A DNA stretch of 22,383 nt, from contig MU859396.1 of NCBI GenBank assembly GCA_033297205.1, positions 1 through 22,383 of the forward strand, read 5' to 3'. Shown piece by piece: positions 1 through 10,201 of the stretch. The notes beneath the pieces were generated by a model. That model worked only from the letters and a program-made list of their open reading frames with translations, was not told the DNA's origin and did not search any database. This stretch comes from Pseudoneurospora amorphoporcata (Eukaryota > Ascomycota > Sordariomycetes > Sordariales > Sordariaceae). Within the stretch, counting starts at the first letter, position 1. Every line of letters starts with the position of its first letter. A program made the translations under genes and the position numbers.

Positions 1-11
1 GTCGAGAGGGA

Positions 12-275
12 TCAACAAGGCCTTCGAGACCAAAGTAGTTTATTAGCTGAATTTGAACTACTGTTCCAAGCCCTGATCACAGCCCTTGTCACAAAACCTG
101 AGGCCTCATGATATTTGTCCATCACGTCATGAAACTCTGGCGCGGTCCCTCCTGTCCTTGGTGCATCAAGCTCCCTGAGCTTATCCAACATCTCATAGGT
201 CTGGTTCAATAGATTGGATACGTTGCAGATGGTAAGGAGGGCTCTCACTTGAGAGCAAACAATCCCGACAGAACT
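12..275 (-). CDS. Unknown protein, partial; paralogue of the gene at 829-2135
   Basis: This is an open frame with no ATG in it, so it is probably the last exon of a gene or a broken copy. A pyrimidine run ending in CAG (revcomp of 276-278) could be the 3' splice site; I see no good CTRAC branch point before it. The encoded C-terminal segment aligns without gaps over 49 residues with residues 124-172 of the neighbouring 829-2135 product: EMLDKLRELDA here against ETLDQLAELDA there, then shared A-P and Y-x-E positions, about 14 identities in all. The frame ends soon after the shared block and lacks the His/Gln/Asp-rich tail of its neighbour. A 50-codon ATG ORF at 592-744 on the same strand is a possible upstream exon, but nothing ties the two together. 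No known domain is recognised. Confidence 0.4.
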   Translation of the reverse strand, partial: SSVGIVCSQVRALLTICNVSNLLNQTYEMLDKLRELDAPRTGGTAPEFHDVMDKYHEASGFVTRAVIRAWNSSSNSANKLLWSRRPC

Positions 276-828
276 CTGAAGGAAGGGGGAGAAAAGAATG
301 CGAAGGAAAGAATAGTAGACAAGGCCCAGACTATATAGGTACCTTCTATCTAGGTAACGGGATTGAGGACAACTTGTTCTCCAGCATGAGAGTAATAGGA
401 TAAAAAGACGGAAACTCCTATAGTACTCCGCTCGAGTATTTTCAAAAGCCAGCCACTGCCCGATCCCAAGTCTCCGTTGCCAGTAGCAACTTCGCTACCG
501 ACATGCTAACCCAAAACCGTCAGCCACGGTGGCAGATATACCAACCCAAAGCACAAGTCCTCCTCATCTTTTCATATACTCGGCCGACTGATCAACGTCC
601 AGAGATCCCTCCTTCTGTCTCATCCCCAACCTTCCATCGCTGGTTTCTTGCATCGGTGACGACTGCGACCCTAATCTGTCCGTCCAATACTGGAAGTGTA
701 ATCGGTCGGATCGGGTTATTCTCTTTACCCTTGCGCGTTCCCATTCGTTAAAGGTCGTCCAAAACTATTATACTGGTGTCTCCCCTGATGGCGCCACTAT
801 TGACACAAATAGCCTCCAATTGAGCTGT
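276..828. other. Intergenic or intronic spacer between the two paralogues
   Basis: No convincing gene is seen. The only item of note is a minus-strand ATG ORF at 592-744 (50 residues, starting MGTRKGKENNPIRP), which reads like protein but is short. It could be a 5' exon of the 12-275 gene or chance. Confidence 0.4.
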
Positions 829-2135
829 TCATCTGTTCAACTGATGGAGGGGGTTGTAAAGCTGGTTCTGGAAATATGGGTTGAACAAGATGTCGTCCCA
901 ATCAGGTCCGTCGATCTCATCACCCTCATTAGGCGCAGCAAGTAGAGCGAGATTGTCGTCGTGCAGAAGGAAATTGTCCACGCGGTGATGATTTCTGTCG
1001 GGCTGTTGAACCGCATCTTCGGGAATGTAAATGTCCACAAAGGCGTGATGAAATTGATGCCTCGGGATCTCCTGATCTTTGTTTTCTTCCTCTGGAGCAG
1101 CCAGGTGAGGGTTGGCATAGCGATCATCCTGCTGAGGCTGGGCATGTTGGTCGTCCTGCGGAGAGTCGGCACGGTCATCCTCCTGCTGAAAGATACCGTC
1201 GTACTCCTGAACTGAATAAATCTGCCCAGGGTACTCGGGCTGCTGAACGGCGTGGCCATCGTGCCGTTGAACACCCTCCTGACCAACAGCATACTCATGG
1301 TGCTGCTGAATGGCTTCTTCGTCCTGGTGCTGAATGGGTACGTCGTCGTCCTCCTGAAGTGGACGGTCTTGAGCGTGCTGCTGATGGATATGGTTCTGCT
1401 CATGGTGTTCGGGCTGCTCAGCGACATGGTCGTCGTTCTGGTGCATCGGAATCGACGATACAAAGTGGTCGACCCTTGCCAAACCTTCCATGTAGCCCTG
1501 ATGCTCGTTTCCCTGCTCTAGCCAAGCAGTGGCAGCGGATGCAAAGATATCCTTTGCCAAAATTCTGGTTTCCTGATACCGCTCCACAGCGCCAAGCAAG
1601 TTGGGAGCGATGAGCTCTGCCTTCCAGGCATCCAGCTCAGCGAGCTGGTCCAATGTCTCCTGAGCGGTCAGAAGAATATGGTAAGCGCTTGGTACCATCA
1701 TGACGGCCTTCATGGCATGCTCAGTGCCGGCGAAAAGGCTGTCCGCGTCGCTCGCAGACTCCACTGCGTCGGCCACCGTCTCTAGCTTTCTCATTGCCGT
1801 TACCATCAAGAAAGCTAGCTTCCGTCGAAGCTTGTCTGCTGGCCTGGAGTTGACGCATGGTGGGCATGATTGCCCAAGCTGGGGAGCCTACCGCACGTAA
1901 TAGCTACTACAGTAATGCCATCCTTGATGAATAATCCGGTACATTTTCCTCCTGCGCATGGGGCCAGGCCTGTTGTCCAGGCAGTCGATGCACCTAGTGG
2001 CGATCGGGAGATGGCGGTGACTTTTGCGCCACACTTCACACAAAATGGAAGTGTGGCCACGTGTGCCAGCCACCAAACAGGGAAGTTGTCGTACACAACT
2101 TCGTCAGCCGGGTTGTTGTCCAAGTTAAGATTCAT
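829..2135 (-). CDS. Unknown two-exon protein: Cys-pair N-terminus, helical middle, His/Gln/Asp-rich tail
   Basis: The proposed model is join(829..1838,1892..2135) on the minus strand, 417 aa. The start ATG at 2135 has a good context (TCACCATGA). The 53-nt intron (1839-1891) has a GTAGGC donor, a GTCAAC branch-like site and a GCCAG acceptor. Splicing in phase 1 keeps one frame throughout. Seen from the sequence: C32-x2-C35, C60-x4-C65 and C81, which suggests a small metal-binding module; a helix-prone stretch at about residues 110-190; then, from about residue 215, disordered sequence very rich in H, Q, D and E, with loose repeats. The middle is shared with the fragment at 12-275. The alternative is two genes (1815-2135 with 106 aa, and 829-1806 with 325 aa), but their ORFs would sit only 8 nt apart on the same strand, and the second frame stays open for 26 codons upstream of its ATG. 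I do not recognise the family. Confidence 0.58.
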
Positions 2136-5100
2136 GGTGACGGTTTTGGTGGGGAAACGTGAAGGAGAGCGGTTGTTCTAGTTGTATTCTTCTGTGGGCC
2201 TTGTGCGTAAATGGCTCCCGAGCTTTGACTATTCTGCCAGCGTTAATCCGTGGATGTGGTAAATGCCCAGAGAAACGTAGGTTTGCGATATGACAAGGGT
2301 GTGTGGCAGCACGATTTGTTCGCCCAAAGTGAAAAAGTCGACATGGAAATAACGACAGCGGAAATGGAATAATGCTCGAGAACCCGCCAGTGTCTCGTTG
2401 ATGGAGGGAGATCGCACCGTTGCCGGTATCCACTGTATTACTTACTTGCTTGGAAAAATGTGGTACCGTGAGGAGAGAGGACAGTAGAATGGTGTGGTGC
2501 GCAGATTTCGTGGGTACGTGGGAATCCAGGAAGCGACTCCGGTTTAGGTAAATCCGAGTTGGTCCTGAAGGGAGCGGATTTCGCGGTGCGCAATAGCTGA
2601 GAAAAGAAGGCAAAAGATGTCCGCTAGGTTACACTTGAGAACGAGGTGCAAGGTGGTGCGCAAGCGTTGTCCAGTTGAACTGGAGCTGAAGTTGTGTTTG
2701 GCCAGGGCTTGGAGTTCGGGAAGCCGTCCAGGCAGGAACAGGACTGTTGGCTTCCACCAGTGGGCGCCTGAGACGAACTGCACCACCTTCTACCCCAACC
2801 CACGACAACTCAGGGCCCGGTAAGTCGGGACTATCTGTCCTTGGCGATATCCCGTCGTAAACTTCTCTGGTGGCAGCCGTACGCCCCATGATTCCACCTG
2901 GTTCGGACAGGCGGCCGATGAGAACTCCTTCCCGTAGTAAAGATGGTTGGCTTAGGCTCCCTGATTTTGTATCTTCTTGATATTGAGGCAGTCTCTCTGC
3001 ACCTTTCTCGCTGCTATATACTAGGACGTGAGCTGCAGCACGAGCGTACTCTGGTAACCCGGCCACTCGGGCTCTTCTGCTGGCCCAACGATAGGTACTC
3101 TTGTCGTCTTCCATAGGTCATTATGTCGGCTGACTTGCTTGCGCGATGTTTGCCACATTTGGTGCAAGTCGGAAGTGTCTGGGTAGATCATCCAACACGA
3201 CGGTGACATACTACTTTGCAATCAGGAACGATGGGCTTGCGACGCCTAGGCTGTTGGTTGTATACCACCCAAGAAATTCGCAGACGGTCCTCCATAAAAG
3301 GGTGGAAAAGACGACCGATGGAGAGGTAGAAAGGATATGGTTCAGGTAAGAGAGCAACCCAGGGCGATATAGGTGGAATCACTAATCCCGATCTGTTCTT
3401 ATGGATCCTATACGATGGTAGAAACTATGCGGCTTGCCACAAGCGCCTCCAGAGAACTCCCATTATGAACGTCGACCGCTAGATGAAAACTCGAAGAAAA
3501 AAACACTGCCAGCTACGCCCGTTACTTGCGGAGCAAACAAGATCAAGAAAACAAGCCCCCTCCGTGGACGGCCCCCAAAATGTCTGGCTTGAGTTTTGTC
3601 CGGACCTTCGTACACAGTTAGGATGCTCTTCTTTGGGCCCGTGGGGAAAAAGGACTTCAACAAGCATCGCTATAGCTTGAGGTTGGAGAGAGGAGAGGGT
3701 TTTGATGAAGTCCGGGACGGCACAGAGGGATTGGGTCTATCGGCCATCCTTGCAACTGTCATGGTACAGATCACCGCCATCTCTGCCATGCACGGTGGCT
3801 TTGCTAGGGCTATACAGCAGGGCAGCTCCGGGTTTAAGGGAGATGGAGTGGTGAAGAACTGAGGAGAATACAAGGACTCTATAGGCATAGAAGTCATGAG
3901 AAACGAACCAGTGAAGATAATAGTGACTAACTGCCATGAGCAAACATTCGGTCATTATTGCTTTACGGACTCACGCGAATGAGGAAACATGCAAGCAGGG
4001 CCGAAAAAGCGGAAGACAGTGACAGACCATAGTGGCTGACAATTGACAAGCTGAGCTGACGGACCAGGCCGATACAGATGTTATAGGAAACAGTAAGCAT
4101 TTTGATCATGAAGAAACCGGCACTGGCCACCTTTGCTTGGTGTACATGTAGGGAAATGGCAACCAAACGAATTCCAAATCCGGCCGAAAAAAGAATTGGA
4201 TTGGCTCCGACAGGGTTGAGGGCTTAGTACACCAGGATAGGAATCATTGGAGTACTCGGCGACTGGTTCGGGAGGGGGGGAGATGGCAGGTCAGGGATCG
4301 TTGTTGAGGTATTGCGTTGGCCGTTGGACTGCGCGGTGGAATTTCCTGTCAAACAACCCAATTTTTGGGTGGGATCTGCGCCTCTTGACTGCGGCATGAA
4401 AAGTATGGAAAGTTATCTCGCGGTGAGTTGCGTCGGACTCGTGACAGATTGGCACTGCGGGTGGTGGCATAGGAGCACATGGGTTCGTGGCAGCGGCGGA
4501 CCATGGAAAACCTTTCTTGAGATCAGTTAGCACCAGTTATACCCAAGACGTAGCAGATATGGCGAAAGGAAGGAGGGAGGTGCCGGCAAGAGGCAAGTGG
4601 CCTTGAACCGATAGAAATCTCTGTTTTGCGGCGATGGTGTTGTCATCGTTGTTTTGTTTTGTTGTCCTGCTGACGGAAAGCCTCCTCCTCGAATCACCCA
4701 TGCCGTGTTCTTGCTGGTCTTACTGGCCCAGAATGAGAAGGAGAAATGCGAGTTTTCGCAAGAGAGTGATTGAGACGAGACGGACAAAGGCATCCAAACC
4801 AGGGCCGGGGGACCTCCAAAGGAAAAAAAGCGATGACGGACTCGAGGATCAAGATCTCATTTCATCGAGAGAAACGAATGCACCTCTCAAGTCTGGAAAG
4901 TTCAGAAAATGAAGTGGGGGATCACCAGAAAAGAAAATTTTGTCTTGTTCTGACAGGTTGGTTGCGATCGAGTGTCTCTAGGCGAGCTCGAAGAGAAGGA
5001 ACGGCCAGCGTCCAAATGCGATGGTCTCGGGCGCGAGACAGAAAGAACCCCAAAAAAAATGAAAGGAAGAAAGGAAGGACCGAGGAAGAATGGTGTCATC

Positions 5101-5370
5101 GGCCATCACAGCTGCAGTTGCGGAAATGACAGGACCCCCGATGCAGCAACCCCGTGCTCGAACAAGGACTAGTGAAGCGGCATGAAAGAGTGGTTGGAAC
5201 CAATGACGGGAAATTGATAGATTGATTGGTCTGGTGGAAGAAGGGGAAAATCCCAAGGACTGCCCGATCCTCCAGCTAAATACCCTAAGGTCGAAAAAGA
5301 AGGTGGGGGACGAATACAGTGGAGACAGGCAGCTTGCTGCTGGCCGTGATTGTAACCAAGACGTAAAATA
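2136..5370. other. Gene-poor spacer
   Basis: No gene can be supported here. Several ORFs of 60-160 codons overlap one another on both strands without consistent codon bias. The longest are on the minus strand at 2125-2613 and 2629-3114; the first covers the promoter side of the 829-2135 gene. A plus-strand ATG ORF at 3623-3862 (79 residues, starting MLFFGPVGKKDFN) reads somewhat more like protein than the rest but has no recognisable domain. Purine-rich blocks lie around 4560-4590 and 5041-5090. Confidence 0.5.
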
Positions 5371-5373
5371 CCT

Positions 5374-5439
5374 GTAAATACCTCCGCCTCTGTATTTACT
5401 AAAACATTGATAGCCCTTATCGTTACACTGTATTTACAG
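5374..5439. promoter_or_regulatory. Cluster of GTAAATAC / GTATTTAC motifs
   Basis: GTAAATAC at 5374-5381 and GTATTTAC at 5392-5399 form a perfect 8-bp inverted repeat with a 10-nt gap. A third copy, GTATTTAC at 5430-5437, sits inside the near-palindrome CTGTATTTACAG (5428-5439). A weaker relative, GTAAAATA, is at 5363-5370. The core GTAAATA fits the forkhead consensus RYMAAYA. The cluster lies about 500 bp before a CT-rich leader-like tract on the plus strand. A regulatory role is inferred only. Confidence 0.3.
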
Positions 5440-5937
5440 CACCACCCGCCGACGTCAGGGTGCGGCTCGCTCTTACCCACAATCACCCCAATTCCCCAAC
5501 GCTTCTCTTCCCTGACTTGCGACACGCCGTGTCTACCTCGCAATGTGGTTTTCTTTCGAAAAAACAACACACGCGGGCATGCTGAACAAGATCACCACCA
5601 TTTTTCTTCATCACGGAACGTCGTTAACTTAAGGTAATCCCCACATTCACCCCCGCGCCGCTAAGTTAGTTTCCGTTTTGGCCGAGAGAGCAGGGCTCAG
5701 ATTGCCCTTCACAACGGTCATCACCCCCTTGCTCCTGTCAACAACCACAAACCCCTGCAGCGAACGCCTTTGGCAACCCGTCGCCGGCCGCTGGGACGAT
5801 AGACGACGTCGCTCGCGAATGACTGCCTACGACCGCAAGACCTTCTCATAGCAACATCCGAATCTACTGCTCGATCAACGGCAAGCACTCCTTCAGTTAT
5901 TTCCCTCAAGTTGGCCTGCCACTCTCTGCACATCGCT

Positions 5938-6055
5938 AGGTCGTCGTTTCTCTTTTGTTCTTTCCAATCTCAATCGCTTTCCTTTCTCTCATTCTTTTTG
6001 GCTTTCCCTCCTTCTCTTTTATCTACCTCTTCTTCATCTTCATTCTTTGCTTCGC
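5938..6055 (+). promoter_or_regulatory. CT-rich leader or core-promoter-like tract
   Basis: Roughly four fifths of this stretch is pyrimidine, with repeated TTTCTC, CTTTCC and TCTTC words. Long CT tracts like this commonly precede or span transcription starts in filamentous ascomycetes. No convincing ORF follows. The best plus-strand frame (6230-6547, 105 codons without an early ATG, internal ATG at about 6435) is interrupted by TAA at 6545 and then stays open to a TGA at about 6680. The tract may serve a gene with introns I could not resolve, or a non-coding transcript. Confidence 0.3.
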
Positions 6056-7022
6056 TGCGTGATCCCTATTCGTATCACACGTACTGTTTGAAAACGGACA
6101 CAACGCCCAACAAGAATCAGAACGTCCTGTTTCTCTTGACCCTCCATTAGTTGGAGGATGGCTTCTGTTTACCTTAGCCTCTTCATTCCACTCTCTCGCG
6201 CTCCCTCATGATGACTGTTAAAAAACCATGTGGATCGTCCAGCAAGTGGCACTGATTTAGCTCAGAGTCACTCCTCGCCAGACAAATCCCGAATCGTCGC
6301 GCTACGATGGATACACGCTGCCAGTAATCTACCGCTGCAAGGCCAACCCTCGAACCCTGACCTCGTGCTAAAACTCTCCAGAGCTCGACCTTCAACAAGA
6401 CAGAGCAAGGCGTCACTGCCAGACCTCGAAGTCATGATCGCGCGGGAAGATGAGGGCCCTGGGCAATCAAAGCGATACGCCGGGAATGACGAGGAACAGG
6501 CGAGGTCAGAAAGTGAGACGACGAGGAGGAAGGAGGATACAACATAAAGCAAGATCCCTGAGCTCCTCGTAGCCCATAGCATAACGCTCTCTCGATCCCC
6601 TCCCATGCTTCGAAAGCGCCTCCACGACAACCCCCATAGCGTCTCTCCGTCAGACCAGAACAGTTGTTTCACAGAGTGATATATAGGCCTTCGAGAGCGG
6701 TTGCCGGAACACCGACACTGAAACCGAGTTTATCCAAGACTCGTATGTTTCCTATAAGAAAGGAAAGAATTGGCGACACATGATGGGGAGGACAAGGGGC
6801 CGCGAGCACCCAGCAAATCTACACGATCGGTCTCCGCCGATACCGTTATACCAGTCTCAAGTTGTCTCGATCATCCCTTCGCAAAAGCGCCTCCTAGATA
6901 TACCGCAACCCGGTTGGCATCTCTTCCCCGACCGAGCTCGACGTCATGTGTCCTCCATTTGGCCCTAATCGACACCGTCCTTCTCGACATGATTCTCGAC
7001 AACCCACCGAGGCCACCACCGA
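6056..7022. other. Spacer with weak ORFs only
   Basis: A plus-strand frame runs from 6230 to 6680 with one in-frame TAA at 6545-6547. Its product is charged (rich in R, E, S, D) and has no recognised domain. A minus-strand ORF at 6268-6672 overlaps it. Neither is supported as a gene. Confidence 0.35.
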
Positions 7023-7685
7023 TCATATCCCGTTATAGATTCTCGCCGCCATCGCCGCCAGCTTCCGATTGAACCCATCATCCATCGGCATATGATGTCC
7101 GCCCTCAATCCTAAACACCTTCCTCGCCGACGGCTCAAAGAAATCGATCATGGACTCGCTCTCGTAGTTATACGGATCGCCGCTCGCCAGCACGTGTATG
7201 CTCTCTGCCTGCACCCTGCCCAGCTCTAGACATGCCTTCGCGTACGGACTCCTCCCATCCTTCGGGTCCTTGATCCCTTGAAACGGACAGGTCGGACACA
7301 CCGTGATGACAAAGTCAACCGCTCTGTCTCCTCCCCTTTCCCGCTCGAGATGTCGTAGGAGATGCAGCGCTGCTTTGGCACCCTGCGAAAAGGCAACGAT
7401 GCCGTCGAACGGACCTTCGGTGTGGAATACTTGGAGCATATCGTCAAGAGCTGGGAACGTGTCGAGGTCCTCCAGATCGGGCGGCTGGTCATGCATCCAC
7501 TTCAGGAAGGGATCCATGCCGGCGAAGAAAGGGAGAACGCCAGGGCCGGCAGGACATTCGATGGGAGCTGTGACGTAGCGGAGGTCGAAGAACTGGGAGA
7601 GGGCGGCATCGAGCTTGCGGGCTTGGATGCGGAAGATGTCCGGCGTGGTGCCGCCGCCGTGGATCATAAGGATTTTCGGTCGCAT
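7023..7685 (-). CDS. FSH1-type serine hydrolase (alpha/beta hydrolase)
   Basis: Single exon, 220 aa, about the usual length of the family. The ATG at 7685 is preferred over a GTG two codons upstream. The N-terminus, MRPKILMIHGGGTTPDIF, carries the first beta strand and the HGGG oxyanion region. S100 in A-F-S-Q-G-A is the likely nucleophile; D170 in ASGDPYN and H197 or H198 in GGHHMP complete the catalytic triad. The family (yeast FSH1-3 and thioesterase-like LovG relatives) hydrolyses esters or thioesters; the substrate here is unknown. The residue before the nucleophile elbow is Ala98, where many relatives have Gly (GFSQG). No signal peptide or membrane segment is seen, so it is probably cytosolic. 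No polyketide synthase or other cluster gene is next to it, so a part in secondary metabolism is not supported by context. Confidence 0.88.
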   Translation of the reverse strand: MRPKILMIHGGGTTPDIFRIQARKLDAALSQFFDLRYVTAPIECPAGPGVLPFFAGMDPFLKWMHDQPPDLEDLDTFPALDDMLQVFHTEGPFDGIVAFSQGAKAALHLLRHLERERGGDRAVDFVITVCPTCPFQGIKDPKDGRSPYAKACLELGRVQAESIHVLASGDPYNYESESMIDFFEPSARKVFRIEGGHHMPMDDGFNRKLAAMAARIYNGI

Positions 7686-8851
7686 GGTCACCGTGAGTAG
7701 CTACTTGCTGCCGTTGAGGAGGATAATTGGGTGTGCGTAGTCGCACACTGTCGCGCGCCGACCTGAACAAGAGGTTTGGCCGTCTGTCAAGGTATGTCTG
7801 GATTTGGTTTTGTAAACGTCGGAAGTAGCATGAAAGGCTAATGAGAATGATACTCAGAAAGTCAACCGGAAGAGAAAAAGGACGAGTTCCAGACGGTGAC
7901 CTTTGAGCATATGAAGTCCATATCTCGCCGACGTCTCCGATCTCGCCAGGGTCGTACACTCGTGGTTGCGTTACAACGGAGCCTCAAAGGGTCCTTGCAT
8001 CTTACGTCTCCCAAAGCGGCAAGAAGTCTGGTCGTTACACACGCGGTCCGAGTAGCTTGGCATGTCGGCATGTCAGACTTTCCCCGGTATCACGATAACA
8101 CAAGAACCCCCTTGTCATGGATGAGCACGACGGATGCGTGGAAGCCATATGAGAGGGCAGTCTAACCGAGCGATTGAGTATTGCCCGAAATGGGATTTCC
8201 CGGTCTCCGAAACTTGACGACTCGCTCTCTCCTCAAACACCGACAGCATCCAAGTCCAGCATGATCTACGACCCAAGCTTCGCAATCTTCTGACGAGTCC
8301 ATCTGTCTTTCCTCTCCTCGCTCCATCTTCTCACATCTGTCAACATCTTCCTCCACCTCTGCGGCATCTTTCTTTCCACAACCAGGAGTATGACCGACAT
8401 CACTTGTCTGGGCTAGAAACGCCACTGGGTGACCCCAGGCTACCCGTACCAACTTTACTACTATAAGCTGCTCAGTATTTAGTGGCAACGGCACCACGAC
8501 GAATATCACCGCCTCCGAGCCGGGTTACCGCAGGCAAAGACTCGCTGAAGGTAGTCGCTTCGGTCAGACATCGCGAGTAGGATGAAGTCACTATCGCTAT
8601 TCCGTTTTGAACGACTTTCGCGACTGGGAGCTCATACTGCAAAGCAACAACGAGCAAGGTAGAAGCAAGCGCTTTGACCTTCGACGACCCGGTAACGTTG
8701 GACTTCTAGCTCGCTGGCGTTCGGACAGCTTCAGTGGCCGTCTGAGAACCACCAAGAGCGCAAGAGGTCTAGCGTTTCTACTGGAAAAGAATCGTTTGAG
8801 CTGCTTGGATGTTTCCAGTACTAACGAGGTACCGCAGGGCACATATCAACG
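7686..8851. other. Spacer upstream of the FSH1-type gene
   Basis: Holds the promoter side of the minus-strand hydrolase. Overlapping ORFs of 60-115 codons occur on both strands (for example 7896-8165 plus, 8162-8509 minus, 8607-8855 plus). None has a recognised domain or a convincing start. Confidence 0.4.
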
Positions 8852-8884
8852 ATGAGCACCAAGTTCTCTATAGGCACGCGACGC

Positions 8885-8959
8885 ACGAGCGAACCATCCA
8901 CGAGCGAACCATACACGTACGAATCCTCCGCGAGCTGACCATACCTAGACGAACCCCTC
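8885..8959. repeat. 15-bp minisatellite, five imperfect units
   Basis: Five consecutive 15-bp units begin at 8885, 8900, 8915, 8930 and 8945. Unit 1 is ACGAGCGAACCATCC and unit 2 is ACGAGCGAACCATAC; units 3-5 diverge progressively. Read in one frame, the units give TSEPS, TSEPY, TYESS, then AS and a stop. That frame opens with an ATG at 8852 and closes with TGA at 8936-8938, a 28-residue ORF. Whether it is translated is unknown; the repeat itself is plain in the sequence. Confidence 0.75.
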
Positions 8960-10183
8960 TTGCGGTTCCATGGCTGGTGCTTGTGTGACGTCTATGTCTT
9001 CACGCCCTGGAGCACCCGTGACTTGTCTATACCTACGATGAGAATTTCTCTTTAAAGTCAAAACCGGAGAGTATCTGCTGTCACAAGGATGGCAAGCGCG
9101 TCAATGCCGGCACTGAGAAATATGGAACAGAACGGTGAACGACGAGAGAAGGTCGAAGCATGAAAGCGATGAGCAGGCCACGGCGACACTACACACATGT
9201 ATACACAAACCCAAGTCTGTAGGCCCTTTGGTCGAGAGACTCCGTGGTTCTGCGCACCGTCTCGTGGTTCGGGGCAACTGTCGCTCAAATGGGTCAGCGG
9301 AGTACATGTAATGTCTGTAATGATAATACATCATACGTGGCAAGTTATTTCTGCCGTGGCTTTCCGTCCACTTCATCCGTCTCCTTAGGGAAGCACCTCA
9401 TCGTTGCATCTCTGTCCCAACTCCCTAACTTCACAGACGCTGGTTGCTGTTGTTGAGTCACACGAAGGACACAATTGCTTAGGGACACGCAGTCTTCAAA
9501 CAGCCAGCAATCAAAGCTACTGTTGACGGTCAAGCATGATACAGCTATGTCGGCTACAGCAATTGAATAGTGCGGTCTATATCACCCGCAACCGGTAAAA
9601 GTAGTGATGATTCCGGCCAGGTTGAGATACGAAAGAGGGCTTTGGCGTCGGCCTGCCTGGGTGTCAATTAAGAAGAGCTTGTGTAGTACGCAGGCTGGAT
9701 CAAAATGACAAGATTCTGAGCCGGGCCTGTGGTTGCGGTGAGCAGGAGTCAATTCCTTTGGGGAAGTTCAAGCAACAGGTCATGGCCGTACGAGAGCAAC
9801 CGAGAGACGAAACGAGGAGCTAGGAGGTGACGATCGTGGAGAGAAGAAAAGTAACAGAGTGCTAACGAGTGTACAAGAATAGGATACCAACGAAGTCAAT
9901 CCGGTTGCTACACGAATAAAAGGGTTTCTGCTCTTGATATCTTGGCCACGTGATCTTGCGGACGACGAGGAGTCGATGGCGAAGAAGACGATATCATTCC
10001 TGGAAACAGGGCGCCACCCTGTTCACAGTCCTTAAATAATGCACAAGAGAAGGAAGCCTATTTCCGAACATGACTATCCTGGGATGAGTGTTAAGTCCAT
10101 TCGGGGTCAACAAAAGCAACTGAAAAAAAAGAAGCGACGATTTGACAAGACTACAAGCGACGAAGTGGAGACGGCATCCACCC
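8960..10183. other. Gene-free spacer
   Basis: I see no gene, RNA or repeat that I can support. The short ORFs are scattered, overlap and mostly lack ATG starts. Confidence 0.45.
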
Positions 10184-10196
10184 AAAAATTGCAAAA
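10184..10196 (-). terminator. RNA polymerase III T-run terminators for tRNA-Val
   Basis: On the minus strand, a run of four T (10193-10196) and then one of five T (10184-10188) begin 5 and 13 nt past the discriminator base of the tRNA. This is the usual arrangement of a Pol III stop with a backup. Confidence 0.7.
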
Positions 10197-10201
10197 GAAG
10201 A

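Noticed and set aside
837..1521. Long ORFs on both strands in other frames across the 829-2135 gene
   Set aside because: They are shadows of the His/Gln/Asp-rich coding tail; their Leu/Val/Met- or Thr/Arg-rich translations come from the same repeated codons.
2125..3114. Minus-strand ORFs of 162 and 161 codons
   Set aside because: No domain and no consistent codon bias, and the first covers the leader and promoter side of the 829-2135 gene.
4770..5129. 119-codon plus-strand ORF
   Set aside because: No ATG at its opening, low-complexity Lys/Arg/Glu from purine-rich DNA, and overlapped by other frames.
6340..6370. GGTTCGAGG on the minus strand, resembling a tRNA T loop
   Set aside because: No matching stem, anticodon arm or acceptor around it.
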